Positions 42,018 through 51,426 of a DNA stretch of 64,000 bases are shown one piece after another (position 1 is the stretch's first letter; every line of letters begins with the position of its first letter). Both the position numbers and the translations under genes were made by a program. The stretch is from Streptomyces bicolor (GTDB lineage: Bacteria; Actinomycetota; Actinomycetes; Streptomycetales; Streptomycetaceae). A model generated the notes under the pieces. That model searched no databases. It was not told the DNA's origin and saw nothing but the letters and a program-made list of their open reading frames with translations. The stretch is taken from the NCBI RefSeq assembly GCF_000719285.1, contig NZ_JOFS01000002.1:124001-188000 (forward strand), in the 5' to 3' direction.

Positions 42018-45000
42018 ATGATGAAGAGTGTCGAGTGGGTCCCCGACGCGGGGTTGGTCCGTGAGGTTGACGACCTCTTCAGGCGGGCGATCGAGTCGTA
42101 TCGTGCGAATCCGAACTTGATCACCGAGCACGCCAATCACGAGGAGTCCATACGCGTCGGTGGTTACTCCAACCGCACGCTTCTGGAACTGGTACAGAAT
42201 GCGGCTGACGCAATGTCGGGGGCGTCCGAGCAGGAGGACGGCGCCGGACGTGTCGAAATCGTCCTCGACCTCGATCGCCAGACTCTGTACTGCGCGAACG
42301 CCGGACGTCCCTTCTCGCAAAGTGGCCTCACGGCGATCGCTCACGCGCACCTCAGCGGCAAGAGGGGCGACGAGATCGGACGCTTCGGGCTCGGGTTCAA
42401 GTCGGTGCTGGCCGTCACCGATGCCCCTCAGGTCTTCAGCCGATCGATCTCCTTCGAGTTCAACTCCGCGAAGGCAAAGGCGGCGTTCGGCTCGATCGGG
42501 TCGACGGCCAAGAGGTTGCCGATCCTACGGACGATTACTCGAGTCGACGCCGAGTCCGAGTTCGACAAGGATCCGATTCTCGGAGAGCTCGGTCAGTGGG
42601 CGACGACCATCGTCAGGTTGCCGCATGCCTCCAAGTTGGAGAGCCTCAGGAAGGAGATCGAGGAGTTCCGCTCCGAGTTTCTACTCTTCGTCAAGGCGGT
42701 CCGCGAGGTCCGGCTCCGAGTGATCGGAGCGGACGACGACTTCGACACAAGCCATGTGTCACGCCGCCTGGGTGACGGCCGGTTCCGCATCGAGCGTCCA
42801 GAAGGCAGCCACGACGACTGGTACGTCGAGGACCGGATGCACACCCCCAGTCCCGAGGCCCGCACCGAGGTCGGTGAGGCGGTGTCGCGTGGCCAGGTGA
42901 AGGTCACAGTTGCCATGCCCGCGCGCATCACCCAGCTGCGGTTGGGCGAGTTCTGGTCGTACTTCCCGCTCCAGGACAGGACTTCTGCGTCCGCCCTCTT
43001 CAACGCGCCCTGGAGCGTGAACGACGACCGAACCACCCTGCTGGAGAACGACTACAACCGGGAGATCCTCGTGGCTCTCTCGAAGATGTTCGTCGACATG
43101 TTGCCCAAGGTCTCCTCCGGTGACGATCCGGCCGCGCATCTGGACTACATGCCGGCGCGTGGTCGTGAGACCCACTCGTTGGGCGACGACGTTCTCTGCG
43201 CTCATGTACCGCACCTCGGCGCCAAGGAAGCACTGGTACCCGACGCTACCGGCACCCTGCGCATGGCTCTGGATCTCCGTCCACTGGACTTTGGAGTCAG
43301 CGCCTCGGACGCGGACCACGAGCAGTGGATCAAATCACCCAATACCGATGAGAACGTTCCCCATTGGCGTTGCTACACCAACAGTCAGCGTGTGACTCGT
43401 CTACGGCAGCTGTATATCAACAGCGTGGACCCCGATTTCACCGATCGGCGGTCCAGGGACGAGATGAGGGCTCTGGAACAGATCCCCAGAAGGGGAGTTC
43501 TGACGTGGCTGCGTGAGTGGGCCGACGGGAATGACTCACTGGCGGCTGCCCAGGCACTCGAGTTCGTCGTGCAGAACCCAAAGGTTGAGGGGATCAGCTC
43601 CGCGAAGGTCATTCCAACGACCGCCGGGATGTGCTCCATCAAGGACCGTGGCAACGTCTTCCTCAGGGGCATCGAGGGCGATGTCGAGGGAGCGAGCTTC
43701 GTTCACCCGGACTTCCTCGCACTCCCCGGCGTCGAGAAGAAGCTGACCGAGAGGGGCTTCCGGGAGCTCGACCCGATGGCGATCTTCGAGGCCAGGATCG
43801 CCAAGCTGTCGCCGGAGCCGGAAGGCGACGAGCTTCCGAAGTTCTGGGAGGCCGCCAAGGAAGTGCCCGTGGCGCAGGCGCAGAAGGTTGTCGCCGCCAG
43901 AAAGGCGGGAGGCTTCAGGGTCCCGACCTGCGACGGCGGTTGGGCGCTGCCCGAGCAGGTGATGGACATCGACGGTCTTGGCGACAGCATCCCAGAGCGG
44001 ACGCTGGACCGGTCGCGATGTGTTGTGCAGCTCGCGCACGAGGCAGGAGTTGTCCACGCTCCACGGAAGTCCTATTCAGTCGATGACGAGATCTATTTCC
44101 AGGAGTATGGCAACTACGTCCTGGACGGGCTCAACAGGCGACTCGGGCCCGGTGAGCGCGCTGTCGAGCGGGTGGAGTTCGACAAGAACGACGGACCCGG
44201 TCCGTTCTCGGTCCTCTTCATGTTGAAGGAGGCGCAGGCATCCCTCAGCATTCGGGAGACGTGGTCGATCCAGCTGCTCGGTTTCGAGGAGGACGGCTAC
44301 TGGACCTGTGAAGACAGCGACACGGGCAACAGGTACCGGGTGATTTCCCCCGTCCGGTGGGCCGTGGAACGGGCGGGCCTGCTCAATTCGACTCGCGGCC
44401 ACCGAGAACCTCGCAACGTGGCGTCGGCCTCGCTCGTCACGTTCGAGGCCCTGTTGCCCCTCTTCCGGGGACCGCGGCGCGTCGAGGATCTCCTGGAACT
44501 GCCTAAGGTGCTGAAGGACGTCCCGGCCGAGGTGCTGCGTGAGGCGCTCAACGCTGAATTCGTCAATCCAGCAATCAAGGATCCGACACTAACGGCGTTC
44601 GTCCTCACCGCCGGCGAGATCGGTTACCCCAATTCTCATCCTCCGCTGATCCCTGCCCGAGTGGGGCGCACGGTCGAGGCTAGACGACCCGACGCGGTGT
44701 ACCTGGCGACGACCGAGGAGGAGCGGGCACTTCTCCGTGACAGGCACAAGCCGTTTCTGTGGGCGGCCCAGGACGAGGTGGAGCTGCTGGTCGAGGCGAT
44801 CGGATGTCGCCGTTTCGAGGACAGTTTCTCCTTCTCGTTGTTGGTCGACGGTCGGCAGGACGCGGAGCGCGTCATCGACGTGTACACGGGGCTCCGTTCG
44901 ATGTTCGTCGACGACAAGGTCATGAACGCGTCAGTGGCCAAGGCTGTGCACATTGCAAAGCGCGTGACCATGGAAGACGGAGTCGAGGACAAGTCGCTCG

Positions 45001-46736
45001 ATTGGCATCTTGACGGTTTGACGCTGGTCGTTCGTGCGGACCTCGATGAACTACGTGTCCTAAACATCTTCAACGAGGCATTCGGTCTCCAGCTCACGAA
45101 CGCCGAGATGAGCAATGTCCTTCAAGAAGGCATCGAGCAGCGACTCGAGGAGGATCGGCAGTCGGCACGTGCGGCGTCCAGTGATGCAGAACGTCTCGAG
45201 ATCCTTCTGGGCGAGGACACGTTGAGGGACAACCTGCCGAAGGGACTCTGGCAGGCGCTGGAGGGTCAGGGCCTGGTGGACGAGACGACGTCCGTCGGCG
45301 ACCTCTTCCTGACCGTCTACGGAAGTGACTCCATCAAGCACCTCGCAGCTGAGTTCAGGGCCGTGGAGTACCCGGACGTTCCCACGACATGGGCCGGCGG
45401 GGGATCGACGATCGCTTGGCTCCGCAAGATGGGGTTCGGAGCCAAGTACGCCGGGCGCCGAACCCACCGCCAGGACGAGGAATTCGTCGTGCCCGGCGCG
45501 GTGAAGCTCAACTCCCTGCACGACTTCCAGAAGGACATCAGTCGCCAACTGCGAGAGGTCCTGACGTCTCCATACGCGGACGGGCGCGCCCGCAAGGGCA
45601 TGGTGGAACTACCGACGGGAGCGGGGAAGACGCGCGTCGCCACGGAAACCGTGTTGCGGCTCTTCATTGAGGGCGTAATGCGCGGAACTGTCCTGTGGAT
45701 CGCGCAGTCGGAGGAACTCTGCGAGCAGGCGGTGCAGACGTTCAGCACCGTTTGGCGTGGGCTCGGCGACGAGCGTCCCTTGACCATCGGAAGACTGTGG
45801 CACACCAACGTCGTCCATGAGCCCGACACCGAGTTCAGTGTGGTTGTGGCCACGGATGCCAAGCTCAACAAGCTGGTCGACTCCGCTGAGTACGAGTGGC
45901 TGAGTCGGGCCGCCGCTGTCTTCGTCGATGAGGCACATCGGACTGGCGGGTCGACGATGTACACGAGGATTTTCCGATGGCTCGGGGTCGACGGCCGCAA
46001 TTGGAAGCGCCCGCTCGTGGGCATCTCAGCAACGCCGTTCAAGGGCAGGCCCGATGTCCACTCCGGGCAGACGGATGAATTGGCTGCCCGTTTCGACCGG
46101 CACAAGATGGCAACGTTCGATGGCAGTCCTTACGACGAACTGTCGAAAATCGGCGTACTCGCTCGGGTCGAACACGAGGTGCTGCTGACCGGCGTGAAGG
46201 TGACGCTCGAGCCGGACGAGCTCGCCCAGGTGGAGTCCACGCGCAAGCTGGAGCCCAAGGTGCTCGACCGCATTGGGCGTGACCAGGCACGCATGAGAAT
46301 TCTCGTCGACCACATTCTGAGCCAGGACCCGAAGTGGCCCATCCTCGTCTTCACCCCCAATGTGTTGTCCGCCCAAGTGCTTGCGGCGACGCTTCGCTAT
46401 CGAGACGTGGCAGCCGAAGCGGTCAGCGGTCAGACCGGACGGCAGGAGCGGCGCGACATCATCCAGAAATTCAAGGACCAAGAGATCCGGGTTCTTGCGA
46501 ACTGCGACCTACTGATTCAGGGTTTCGACGCCCCCGGTGTCCGGGCCCTGTACATCGCGAGGCCGACGTTCAGCCCCAACGCCTACATCCAGATGGCTGG
46601 CCGTGGCCTGCGCGGTCCCGCAAACGGTGGCGAGCCCAAGTGCCTGATCGTGGACGTCGCCGACAACTTCGGAGCAGCCAACAACTTCCTCGCATACAGG
46701 GACTACGAGGACCTCTGGCGAAAGCAGGGCGCGTGA
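42018..46736 (+). CDS. GHKL ATPase (sacsin-like) fused to a DEAH helicase, defence island
   Basis: A 1572-aa protein. Residues about 45-150 are a GHKL/sacsin-type ATPase: GGYSNRTLLELVQNAADAMSG (N box), YCANAGRPFSQSGLTAI (G1-like) and GRFGLGFKSVLAVTDAPQVF (G2). A long middle part of about 900 residues has no recognised domain. The C-terminal 420 residues are an SF2 helicase: LHDFQKDISRQLREVL (Q-like), ELPTGAGKTRVAT (Walker A, near 1199), VDEAHRTGG (near 1303), VGISATPFKGRP, and YIQMAGRGLRG (motif VI, near 1524). Restriction-related helicases of this shape move on DNA. ATG 42018 (GTG 42015 and ATG 42021 are equally possible). Its TGA overlaps the next start, GTGA. Confidence 0.85.
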   Translation: MMKSVEWVPDAGLVREVDDLFRRAIESYRANPNLITEHANHEESIRVGGYSNRTLLELVQNAADAMSGASEQEDGAGRVEIVLDLDRQTLYCANAGRPFSQSGLTAIAHAHLSGKRGDEIGRFGLGFKSVLAVTDAPQVFSRSISFEFNSAKAKAAFGSIGSTAKRLPILRTITRVDAESEFDKDPILGELGQWATTIVRLPHASKLESLRKEIEEFRSEFLLFVKAVREVRLRVIGADDDFDTSHVSRRLGDGRFRIERPEGSHDDWYVEDRMHTPSPEARTEVGEAVSRGQVKVTVAMPARITQLRLGEFWSYFPLQDRTSASALFNAPWSVNDDRTTLLENDYNREILVALSKMFVDMLPKVSSGDDPAAHLDYMPARGRETHSLGDDVLCAHVPHLGAKEALVPDATGTLRMALDLRPLDFGVSASDADHEQWIKSPNTDENVPHWRCYTNSQRVTRLRQLYINSVDPDFTDRRSRDEMRALEQIPRRGVLTWLREWADGNDSLAAAQALEFVVQNPKVEGISSAKVIPTTAGMCSIKDRGNVFLRGIEGDVEGASFVHPDFLALPGVEKKLTERGFRELDPMAIFEARIAKLSPEPEGDELPKFWEAAKEVPVAQAQKVVAARKAGGFRVPTCDGGWALPEQVMDIDGLGDSIPERTLDRSRCVVQLAHEAGVVHAPRKSYSVDDEIYFQEYGNYVLDGLNRRLGPGERAVERVEFDKNDGPGPFSVLFMLKEAQASLSIRETWSIQLLGFEEDGYWTCEDSDTGNRYRVISPVRWAVERAGLLNSTRGHREPRNVASASLVTFEALLPLFRGPRRVEDLLELPKVLKDVPAEVLREALNAEFVNPAIKDPTLTAFVLTAGEIGYPNSHPPLIPARVGRTVEARRPDAVYLATTEEERALLRDRHKPFLWAAQDEVELLVEAIGCRRFEDSFSFSLLVDGRQDAERVIDVYTGLRSMFVDDKVMNASVAKAVHIAKRVTMEDGVEDKSLDWHLDGLTLVVRADLDELRVLNIFNEAFGLQLTNAEMSNVLQEGIEQRLEEDRQSARAASSDAERLEILLGEDTLRDNLPKGLWQALEGQGLVDETTSVGDLFLTVYGSDSIKHLAAEFRAVEYPDVPTTWAGGGSTIAWLRKMGFGAKYAGRRTHRQDEEFVVPGAVKLNSLHDFQKDISRQLREVLTSPYADGRARKGMVELPTGAGKTRVATETVLRLFIEGVMRGTVLWIAQSEELCEQAVQTFSTVWRGLGDERPLTIGRLWHTNVVHEPDTEFSVVVATDAKLNKLVDSAEYEWLSRAAAVFVDEAHRTGGSTMYTRIFRWLGVDGRNWKRPLVGISATPFKGRPDVHSGQTDELAARFDRHKMATFDGSPYDELSKIGVLARVEHEVLLTGVKVTLEPDELAQVESTRKLEPKVLDRIGRDQARMRILVDHILSQDPKWPILVFTPNVLSAQVLAATLRYRDVAAEAVSGQTGRQERRDIIQKFKDQEIRVLANCDLLIQGFDAPGVRALYIARPTFSPNAYIQMAGRGLRGPANGGEPKCLIVDVADNFGAANNFLAYRDYEDLWRKQGA

Positions 46737-48250
46737 TACTCATACCGGATCTCTCCGACATAGAGGCGACAGCAACCAGCAACGCCGAACGACGGGTCGC
46801 CCGGCTCCTTCGGGCCGTCGAGGGACCCCAGGATGCGGTCGCCTTCTACTCCGTCAAGCTGCGCAGTCACGAGGTCAAGCAGCAGGCGGAAGCCGACTTC
46901 GTCGTGCTCTGGGGCGGGGTCGTGATTGTCATCGAGGTCAAGGGCGGGGGCGTCGGGAAGCACAACGGGCTCTGGTACACGATCGACCGCCGTGGCGACT
47001 GGAACAGGTTGCGCGAGTCCCCGATGGACCAGGCGCAGTCGGCCATGTACGCGTTGCGCAAGATACTTCAGGAAGAACGGGTCGGTTGGTTCCCGGCCGA
47101 GGCGGTTGCTCTTACTCCGGACATCGAATCCCCTCCTGCAGCCGTCGAGTGGCAGGAGAGCCATTGGTGGGCCAAAAACCGGATGAGCATCGCCGGGATG
47201 ACAGAGGCCTTTCAAATAGTTACCGGCAATGCCAGGACCGCTCCTCGGGGGATCAGAATCGCGACTCCCGAGGCTCTACGGGCTCGGCTGTTCGGTGAGT
47301 TCACGCGCATGCCGGTGATCGATGCGCAGCGGGGTGCGGTGATAGAGGAGCAGAACCTGGCGACGGAGGGCCAGGCCCGTGTCTTGGCGGCGCTTTCCCG
47401 CAATCCGAGGATGCTTGTCTTCGGCGGCGCGGGGACCGGAAAGTCCCTCGTGCTCGCGGAAGGCGCGAAGCAGGAGGCCGGGCAGGGGAGGTCGGTTCTC
47501 ATTACCTTCCACTCGCCCGCGCTCGTCGACTTCTTCGGGCCGCGCATCGAGGGACGGGACATCGATCTCCTTCCCTTCGCCGATCTGTCCGGTGACAAGC
47601 AGTACGACGTTGTCTTCGTCGATGAGGCACAGGACCTCATGAACGCCGAAGGCATGGACGCACTCGACTCCGTGATCCGCGGTGGCCGTGAACGCGGTCG
47701 GTGGCGGATGTTCCTTGACCCCAACAACCAGGCGCGTGTGGACGGCGAATTCGATCCGGATGTCTGCGAGCTGGTGCAGCAGGAGGCACTCCAATACGAC
47801 TTGGACCGCAACGTGCGCAACACACGGGCGATCGTCCATGTCGTGCAGGAGTACCTGGGCGCAGATGTCGGGGACCCGGCGATAGTCAACGGCGAGCGGG
47901 TGGCATGGCGGTGGTCGGCCGGACCGGCCGATGTCTCCGAGGCCGAGGCTGTGGCCCGGGAACTCGTGGCGAACGGGGCCAGCCGGAACGACATCTGGAT
48001 CGTCAGCGTCTCGTCGGACGGTGAACCGTTCAGGAGCAAGGCGGGATTCCTGGTGACGAACCCACGGTTCGCCAAGGGCTTGGAGGCGGAACACGTGATC
48101 GTCTGCGGGCTGCCGCAGAAATACGACGACCGCGGAGTGGCCGCCTTCTACGTGGCCATCACAAGAGCCCGCGTCACGCTCCACGTAGTCGCGTCCAAGG
48201 AAGACAAGAAGCGCCTCCAGGACCTTCTCCGAAAGCAGGTTGGCAAGTGA
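46733..48250 (+). CDS. NERD nuclease-like domain fused to SF1 helicase
   Basis: A 505-aa protein. Residues about 15-130 are a NERD domain (nuclease-related): NAERRVARLLRAV, EADFVVLWGGVVIVIEVKGGG (Glu and Glu-x-Lys typical of PD-(D/E)xK folds; near 53-72). The rest is a UvrD/Rep-like SF1 ATPase: LVFGGAGTGKSLVL (Walker A, near 231), VFVDEAQDLMN (Walker B, near 296), LDRNVRNTRAIV, and AFYVAITRARVTLHVVAS (motif VI). It may cut and unwind DNA. GTG 46733 overlaps the upstream TGA by four bases, and its own stop overlaps the drmA-like start the same way, so the four proteins are made in one translationally coupled unit. Confidence 0.85.
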   Translation: MILIPDLSDIEATATSNAERRVARLLRAVEGPQDAVAFYSVKLRSHEVKQQAEADFVVLWGGVVIVIEVKGGGVGKHNGLWYTIDRRGDWNRLRESPMDQAQSAMYALRKILQEERVGWFPAEAVALTPDIESPPAAVEWQESHWWAKNRMSIAGMTEAFQIVTGNARTAPRGIRIATPEALRARLFGEFTRMPVIDAQRGAVIEEQNLATEGQARVLAALSRNPRMLVFGGAGTGKSLVLAEGAKQEAGQGRSVLITFHSPALVDFFGPRIEGRDIDLLPFADLSGDKQYDVVFVDEAQDLMNAEGMDALDSVIRGGRERGRWRMFLDPNNQARVDGEFDPDVCELVQQEALQYDLDRNVRNTRAIVHVVQEYLGADVGDPAIVNGERVAWRWSAGPADVSEAEAVARELVANGASRNDIWIVSVSSDGEPFRSKAGFLVTNPRFAKGLEAEHVIVCGLPQKYDDRGVAAFYVAITRARVTLHVVASKEDKKRLQDLLRKQVGK

Positions 48251-51200
48251 ACCTCACAGAGGCCCAGAAGGAGGCCCTGAGACACCTCCGTGCGTCCTAC
48301 GTCGGGCCGGAGGGAGGAGCCGAGGAGGTCACGACAAACCTCCCTCACCGGCAGTACGCCGTCGGCATGCTCTTCCCCGTCGATGAGTCGGCCGAGCGCT
48401 CTGACGGCAGGGGCACGGACGACGAGGAAGTCGCCCCTGACGTGCCCGAGGGCGACGTCGAGGAGGACGCTGCTCAGGTGCCTCTGGCGGAGCCTTGGAA
48501 GCCGTCTTCTGTCGCGATCTCATTCGTCACCGATGGCAACTCGGTCGATGTCGATTTCTCATGCGGTACGTATGCATCCGTCGGTGGGGACGGTCCGCCG
48601 AGGTGGCAGCGCGGTCGGTTCTCAAAGGGCGACCTCGTACTGTCGCGGGCTAACGCGCGCGTCGAGTTGGTCGTCGGTGGGGCCGAGGTCGAGGTCGGAG
48701 CACGTTGGCGTGACTTTGGAAGCAACTCGTTGGTCACCGTGCACGTTCGCAACCTGGCCGAGTCCACCGGTGACGACCGGCTCGACGTACCTCTGACTCT
48801 GTTCCAGGTCCGGTTGCAGGTCGCGCCGTCTGCCGAGGCGCACATCCTGGAGTACGACACGACGCGTTCTTTCGACTCCGATCAGGAAGCCGCCGAGCTG
48901 CGTTTGCGGTACCGGAACAGGAAGGTCTACGCGGTCGGGCACGGAATGGCCGCGGACTGGAACTTTGCGGACGGCCGTTGTACCCGGGTCTTTCTCGAGC
49001 CCGTGCCCGCATTCGTGGTTCCTACCGTCGAGACCACGGGCTTCGACAACGGAACGGCGGAGGCCAAGTCTCTGGTGTTGGCTCACCTCGAGAAGATCGA
49101 CACGGATCCTGACGTGGTGCTGCGGGCTTTGGGCGCTTTCGTCGATGCCTTCGCTGGCTGGGCCGATCGGCAGATGGAAAGAGCCGGGACCTTCGGCGGC
49201 GACGAAGACGTGGCAGTCCGAATCGCCAGGCGTTCCCAGGACGCCGTCGACAGGATGAGGGAGGGCGTGGACCTCCTCAGAGCGCCGAAAGGGCAGGAAT
49301 TCCGAAGGGCCTTCTCGCTCGGCATGGCCGCCATGCGCCTTCAGATGCGGCAGGCGAAAATCACCCGTGGACTCCCCGAGGAGGAGGTGCCGGAGCCGGA
49401 ATGGCGCCCGTTCCAACTTGGCTTTCTCCTTGTCTCGTTGGCGTCCACCGTGGACGCCGAGCACGAGCAACGGGATCTCGTGGATCTCATCTGGTTCCCG
49501 ACAGGCGGTGGCAAGACCGAGGCATATTTGGGCCTTGCCGCGATTGAGATCTTCCGGCGAAGGCTCGCCCACGGCCTGGCCGGCGGAGGGACCGCCGTCA
49601 TCACTCGGTACACCTTGCGATTGCTGACCGCCCAGCAGTTCCAGCGTGCAGCCGCGTTGATCTGCGCCATGGAGATACTGCGTGCCACGGACGAGCGCGC
49701 GAAGGGAATGGCACCGTTCTCGATCGGCCTCTGGGTCGGCAACGAGGTCACCCCCGGCACCCGTGGAGATGCGCGGGACGCCCTCAAGAGGCTTCAGAAG
49801 GCCGCGCGTCCGGAGGAGGCGAACGAGTTCCAGATCGAGAGCTGCCCGTGGTGCCTGAAGCCGATGGTGCCGGAGCTCAGAAGCGACAAGCCGCAGGACT
49901 ACGGCATGCGTCTGGAGGGCAGGGATGTCGTGCTGCACTGCGTCGACGGGTCGTGCGAGTTCGCCGGCGAACTTCCGCTCGCCGTCGTCGACGAGGTGCT
50001 GTACGAGGAACCGCCCACGATCCTCCTTGCGACGGTCGACAAGTTCGCGCGTCTGCAGTTCAGGCCCGAAGCAGGAAGGCTTCTGGGCCTGGGGACCAAC
50101 TACAGGCAGCCGTCCATGGTCATCCAGGACGAGCTGCACCTGCTCTCGGGACCGCTCGGTACCACCGTCGCCGTGTTCGACGCGGTGATCCAGCTCCTGC
50201 TCACCCGGACTGGATCCAGCCCCAAGATCGTCGCGTCGACGGCCACTATCCGTGCGTCCGAGGAACAGGTGCAAGGGCTTTACGGCCGGCACGTTGCTCT
50301 GTATCCCCCCTCCGGACTCGATGACGATCGAACCTTCTTCTCCCGCCCGGTAGAGAGCGGAGAAGGACGCCTCTACGTTGGCCTGATGCCCCAGTCGGTC
50401 TCGCAGCCGTCGGCTGTCATTGCCGCGGTCACCCCCATGGTGGAGATGCCGGAGGCGCTGGCCGCCCGCGCCCCGTCCGCCGCCTCGCGGGACGCCTACT
50501 GGACGCTGGTCATGTACCACAACAGTCTTCGTGAGCTCGGGCGTACCGGGACGTTGGTCGTCGACGACGTCAACGGCCGGCTCGAGCCTCGCGCGGAGCG
50601 ACTCGGCTTCCCCCTTCGGCCTGTCAGGGCGGGAAAAGTCCTCGAACTCACGAGTCGCCGCGGCGCGGAGGAACTGCCGAACGATCTTCGTGCGCTGCGT
50701 GTCAGGGTCGACGAGTCGCCGGACGCCGTCGATGTGGTTCTCTCGTCGAACATGCTCTCCGTCGGCATCGACATCCCGAGGCTCGCGTTGATGCTCATGG
50801 TGGGCCAGCCGAAGACCACAGCCGAGTACATCCAGGCCACCAGCCGGGTCGGACGTGGCGATATCAACGGGGTAGTCGTCACGCTCTTCAGGTCGAGTCG
50901 AGCCCGGGACCGGTCCCACTTCGAGACCTTCCGCGGCTACCACGAGGCGCTGTACCGCAGCGTGGAGCCCACGAGTGTCACCCCGTGGTCGTTGTCCTCA
51001 CGCGACAGGTCCCTCGCCGGCGCACTCGTCGCACTGCTGAGGCAGTCGTTCACTCCGCTCGCCCGCAATGACGAGGCGGGTCAACTCGACCTGGACGACG
51101 TCAGGCTTCGCAAAGCAGTCGAAGGGATCGTGGACCGGTTCCTGGGCTACGTGCACCGTTCCGATGGGGCGGAAGCGACCGACACGAGGCATGCGGTGTG

Positions 51201-51426
51201 GAGCCTTCTGAAGGACTGGGATCGTCGGGCGGCACTGGCACGGGACTCGAACGAGCCCCTGAACTACCAGCGGACGAAGAAGGAACAGGCAGCTCTGTTG
51301 AAGAGGTTCGGACAGCCCGGAGAAGGATGGCTCGTCGCAGATTCGATGAGATCGGTCGAGCCCAGCGTGGCAGTTGAGGTCCAGGAACCGCAGGAGGAGG
51401 TGCTCGATGGAGAAGATCAGGCATGA
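48247..51426 (+). CDS. drmA: DISARM-type helicase DrmA
   Basis: A 1059-aa SF2-type helicase of the DrmA family. Walker A is LIWFPTGGGKTEAYLGLAAI (near 417), motif Ia TLRLLTAQQFQRAAALICAM, zinc-like Cys pairs CPWC (near 533) and CVDGSC, then ILLATVDKFARLQF, the DEAD-box variant MVIQDELHLLSGPLG (near 627), KIVASTATIRASEEQ, MLSVGIDIPRLALMLMVGQP and EYIQATSRVGRGDINGV (motif VI, near 864). DrmA, together with DrmB, is the core of DISARM and loads on unprotected phage DNA. GTG 48247 is coupled to the NERD-helicase stop. The last 20 bases overlap drmB. Confidence 0.88.
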   Translation: MNLTEAQKEALRHLRASYVGPEGGAEEVTTNLPHRQYAVGMLFPVDESAERSDGRGTDDEEVAPDVPEGDVEEDAAQVPLAEPWKPSSVAISFVTDGNSVDVDFSCGTYASVGGDGPPRWQRGRFSKGDLVLSRANARVELVVGGAEVEVGARWRDFGSNSLVTVHVRNLAESTGDDRLDVPLTLFQVRLQVAPSAEAHILEYDTTRSFDSDQEAAELRLRYRNRKVYAVGHGMAADWNFADGRCTRVFLEPVPAFVVPTVETTGFDNGTAEAKSLVLAHLEKIDTDPDVVLRALGAFVDAFAGWADRQMERAGTFGGDEDVAVRIARRSQDAVDRMREGVDLLRAPKGQEFRRAFSLGMAAMRLQMRQAKITRGLPEEEVPEPEWRPFQLGFLLVSLASTVDAEHEQRDLVDLIWFPTGGGKTEAYLGLAAIEIFRRRLAHGLAGGGTAVITRYTLRLLTAQQFQRAAALICAMEILRATDERAKGMAPFSIGLWVGNEVTPGTRGDARDALKRLQKAARPEEANEFQIESCPWCLKPMVPELRSDKPQDYGMRLEGRDVVLHCVDGSCEFAGELPLAVVDEVLYEEPPTILLATVDKFARLQFRPEAGRLLGLGTNYRQPSMVIQDELHLLSGPLGTTVAVFDAVIQLLLTRTGSSPKIVASTATIRASEEQVQGLYGRHVALYPPSGLDDDRTFFSRPVESGEGRLYVGLMPQSVSQPSAVIAAVTPMVEMPEALAARAPSAASRDAYWTLVMYHNSLRELGRTGTLVVDDVNGRLEPRAERLGFPLRPVRAGKVLELTSRRGAEELPNDLRALRVRVDESPDAVDVVLSSNMLSVGIDIPRLALMLMVGQPKTTAEYIQATSRVGRGDINGVVVTLFRSSRARDRSHFETFRGYHEALYRSVEPTSVTPWSLSSRDRSLAGALVALLRQSFTPLARNDEAGQLDLDDVRLRKAVEGIVDRFLGYVHRSDGAEATDTRHAVWSLLKDWDRRAALARDSNEPLNYQRTKKEQAALLKRFGQPGEGWLVADSMRSVEPSVAVEVQEPQEEVLDGEDQA

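Noticed and set aside
48622..50943. A 773-codon open frame on the minus strand inside drmA
   Set aside because: Antisense mirror of a well-supported helicase gene; no ribosome-binding site and no domain.
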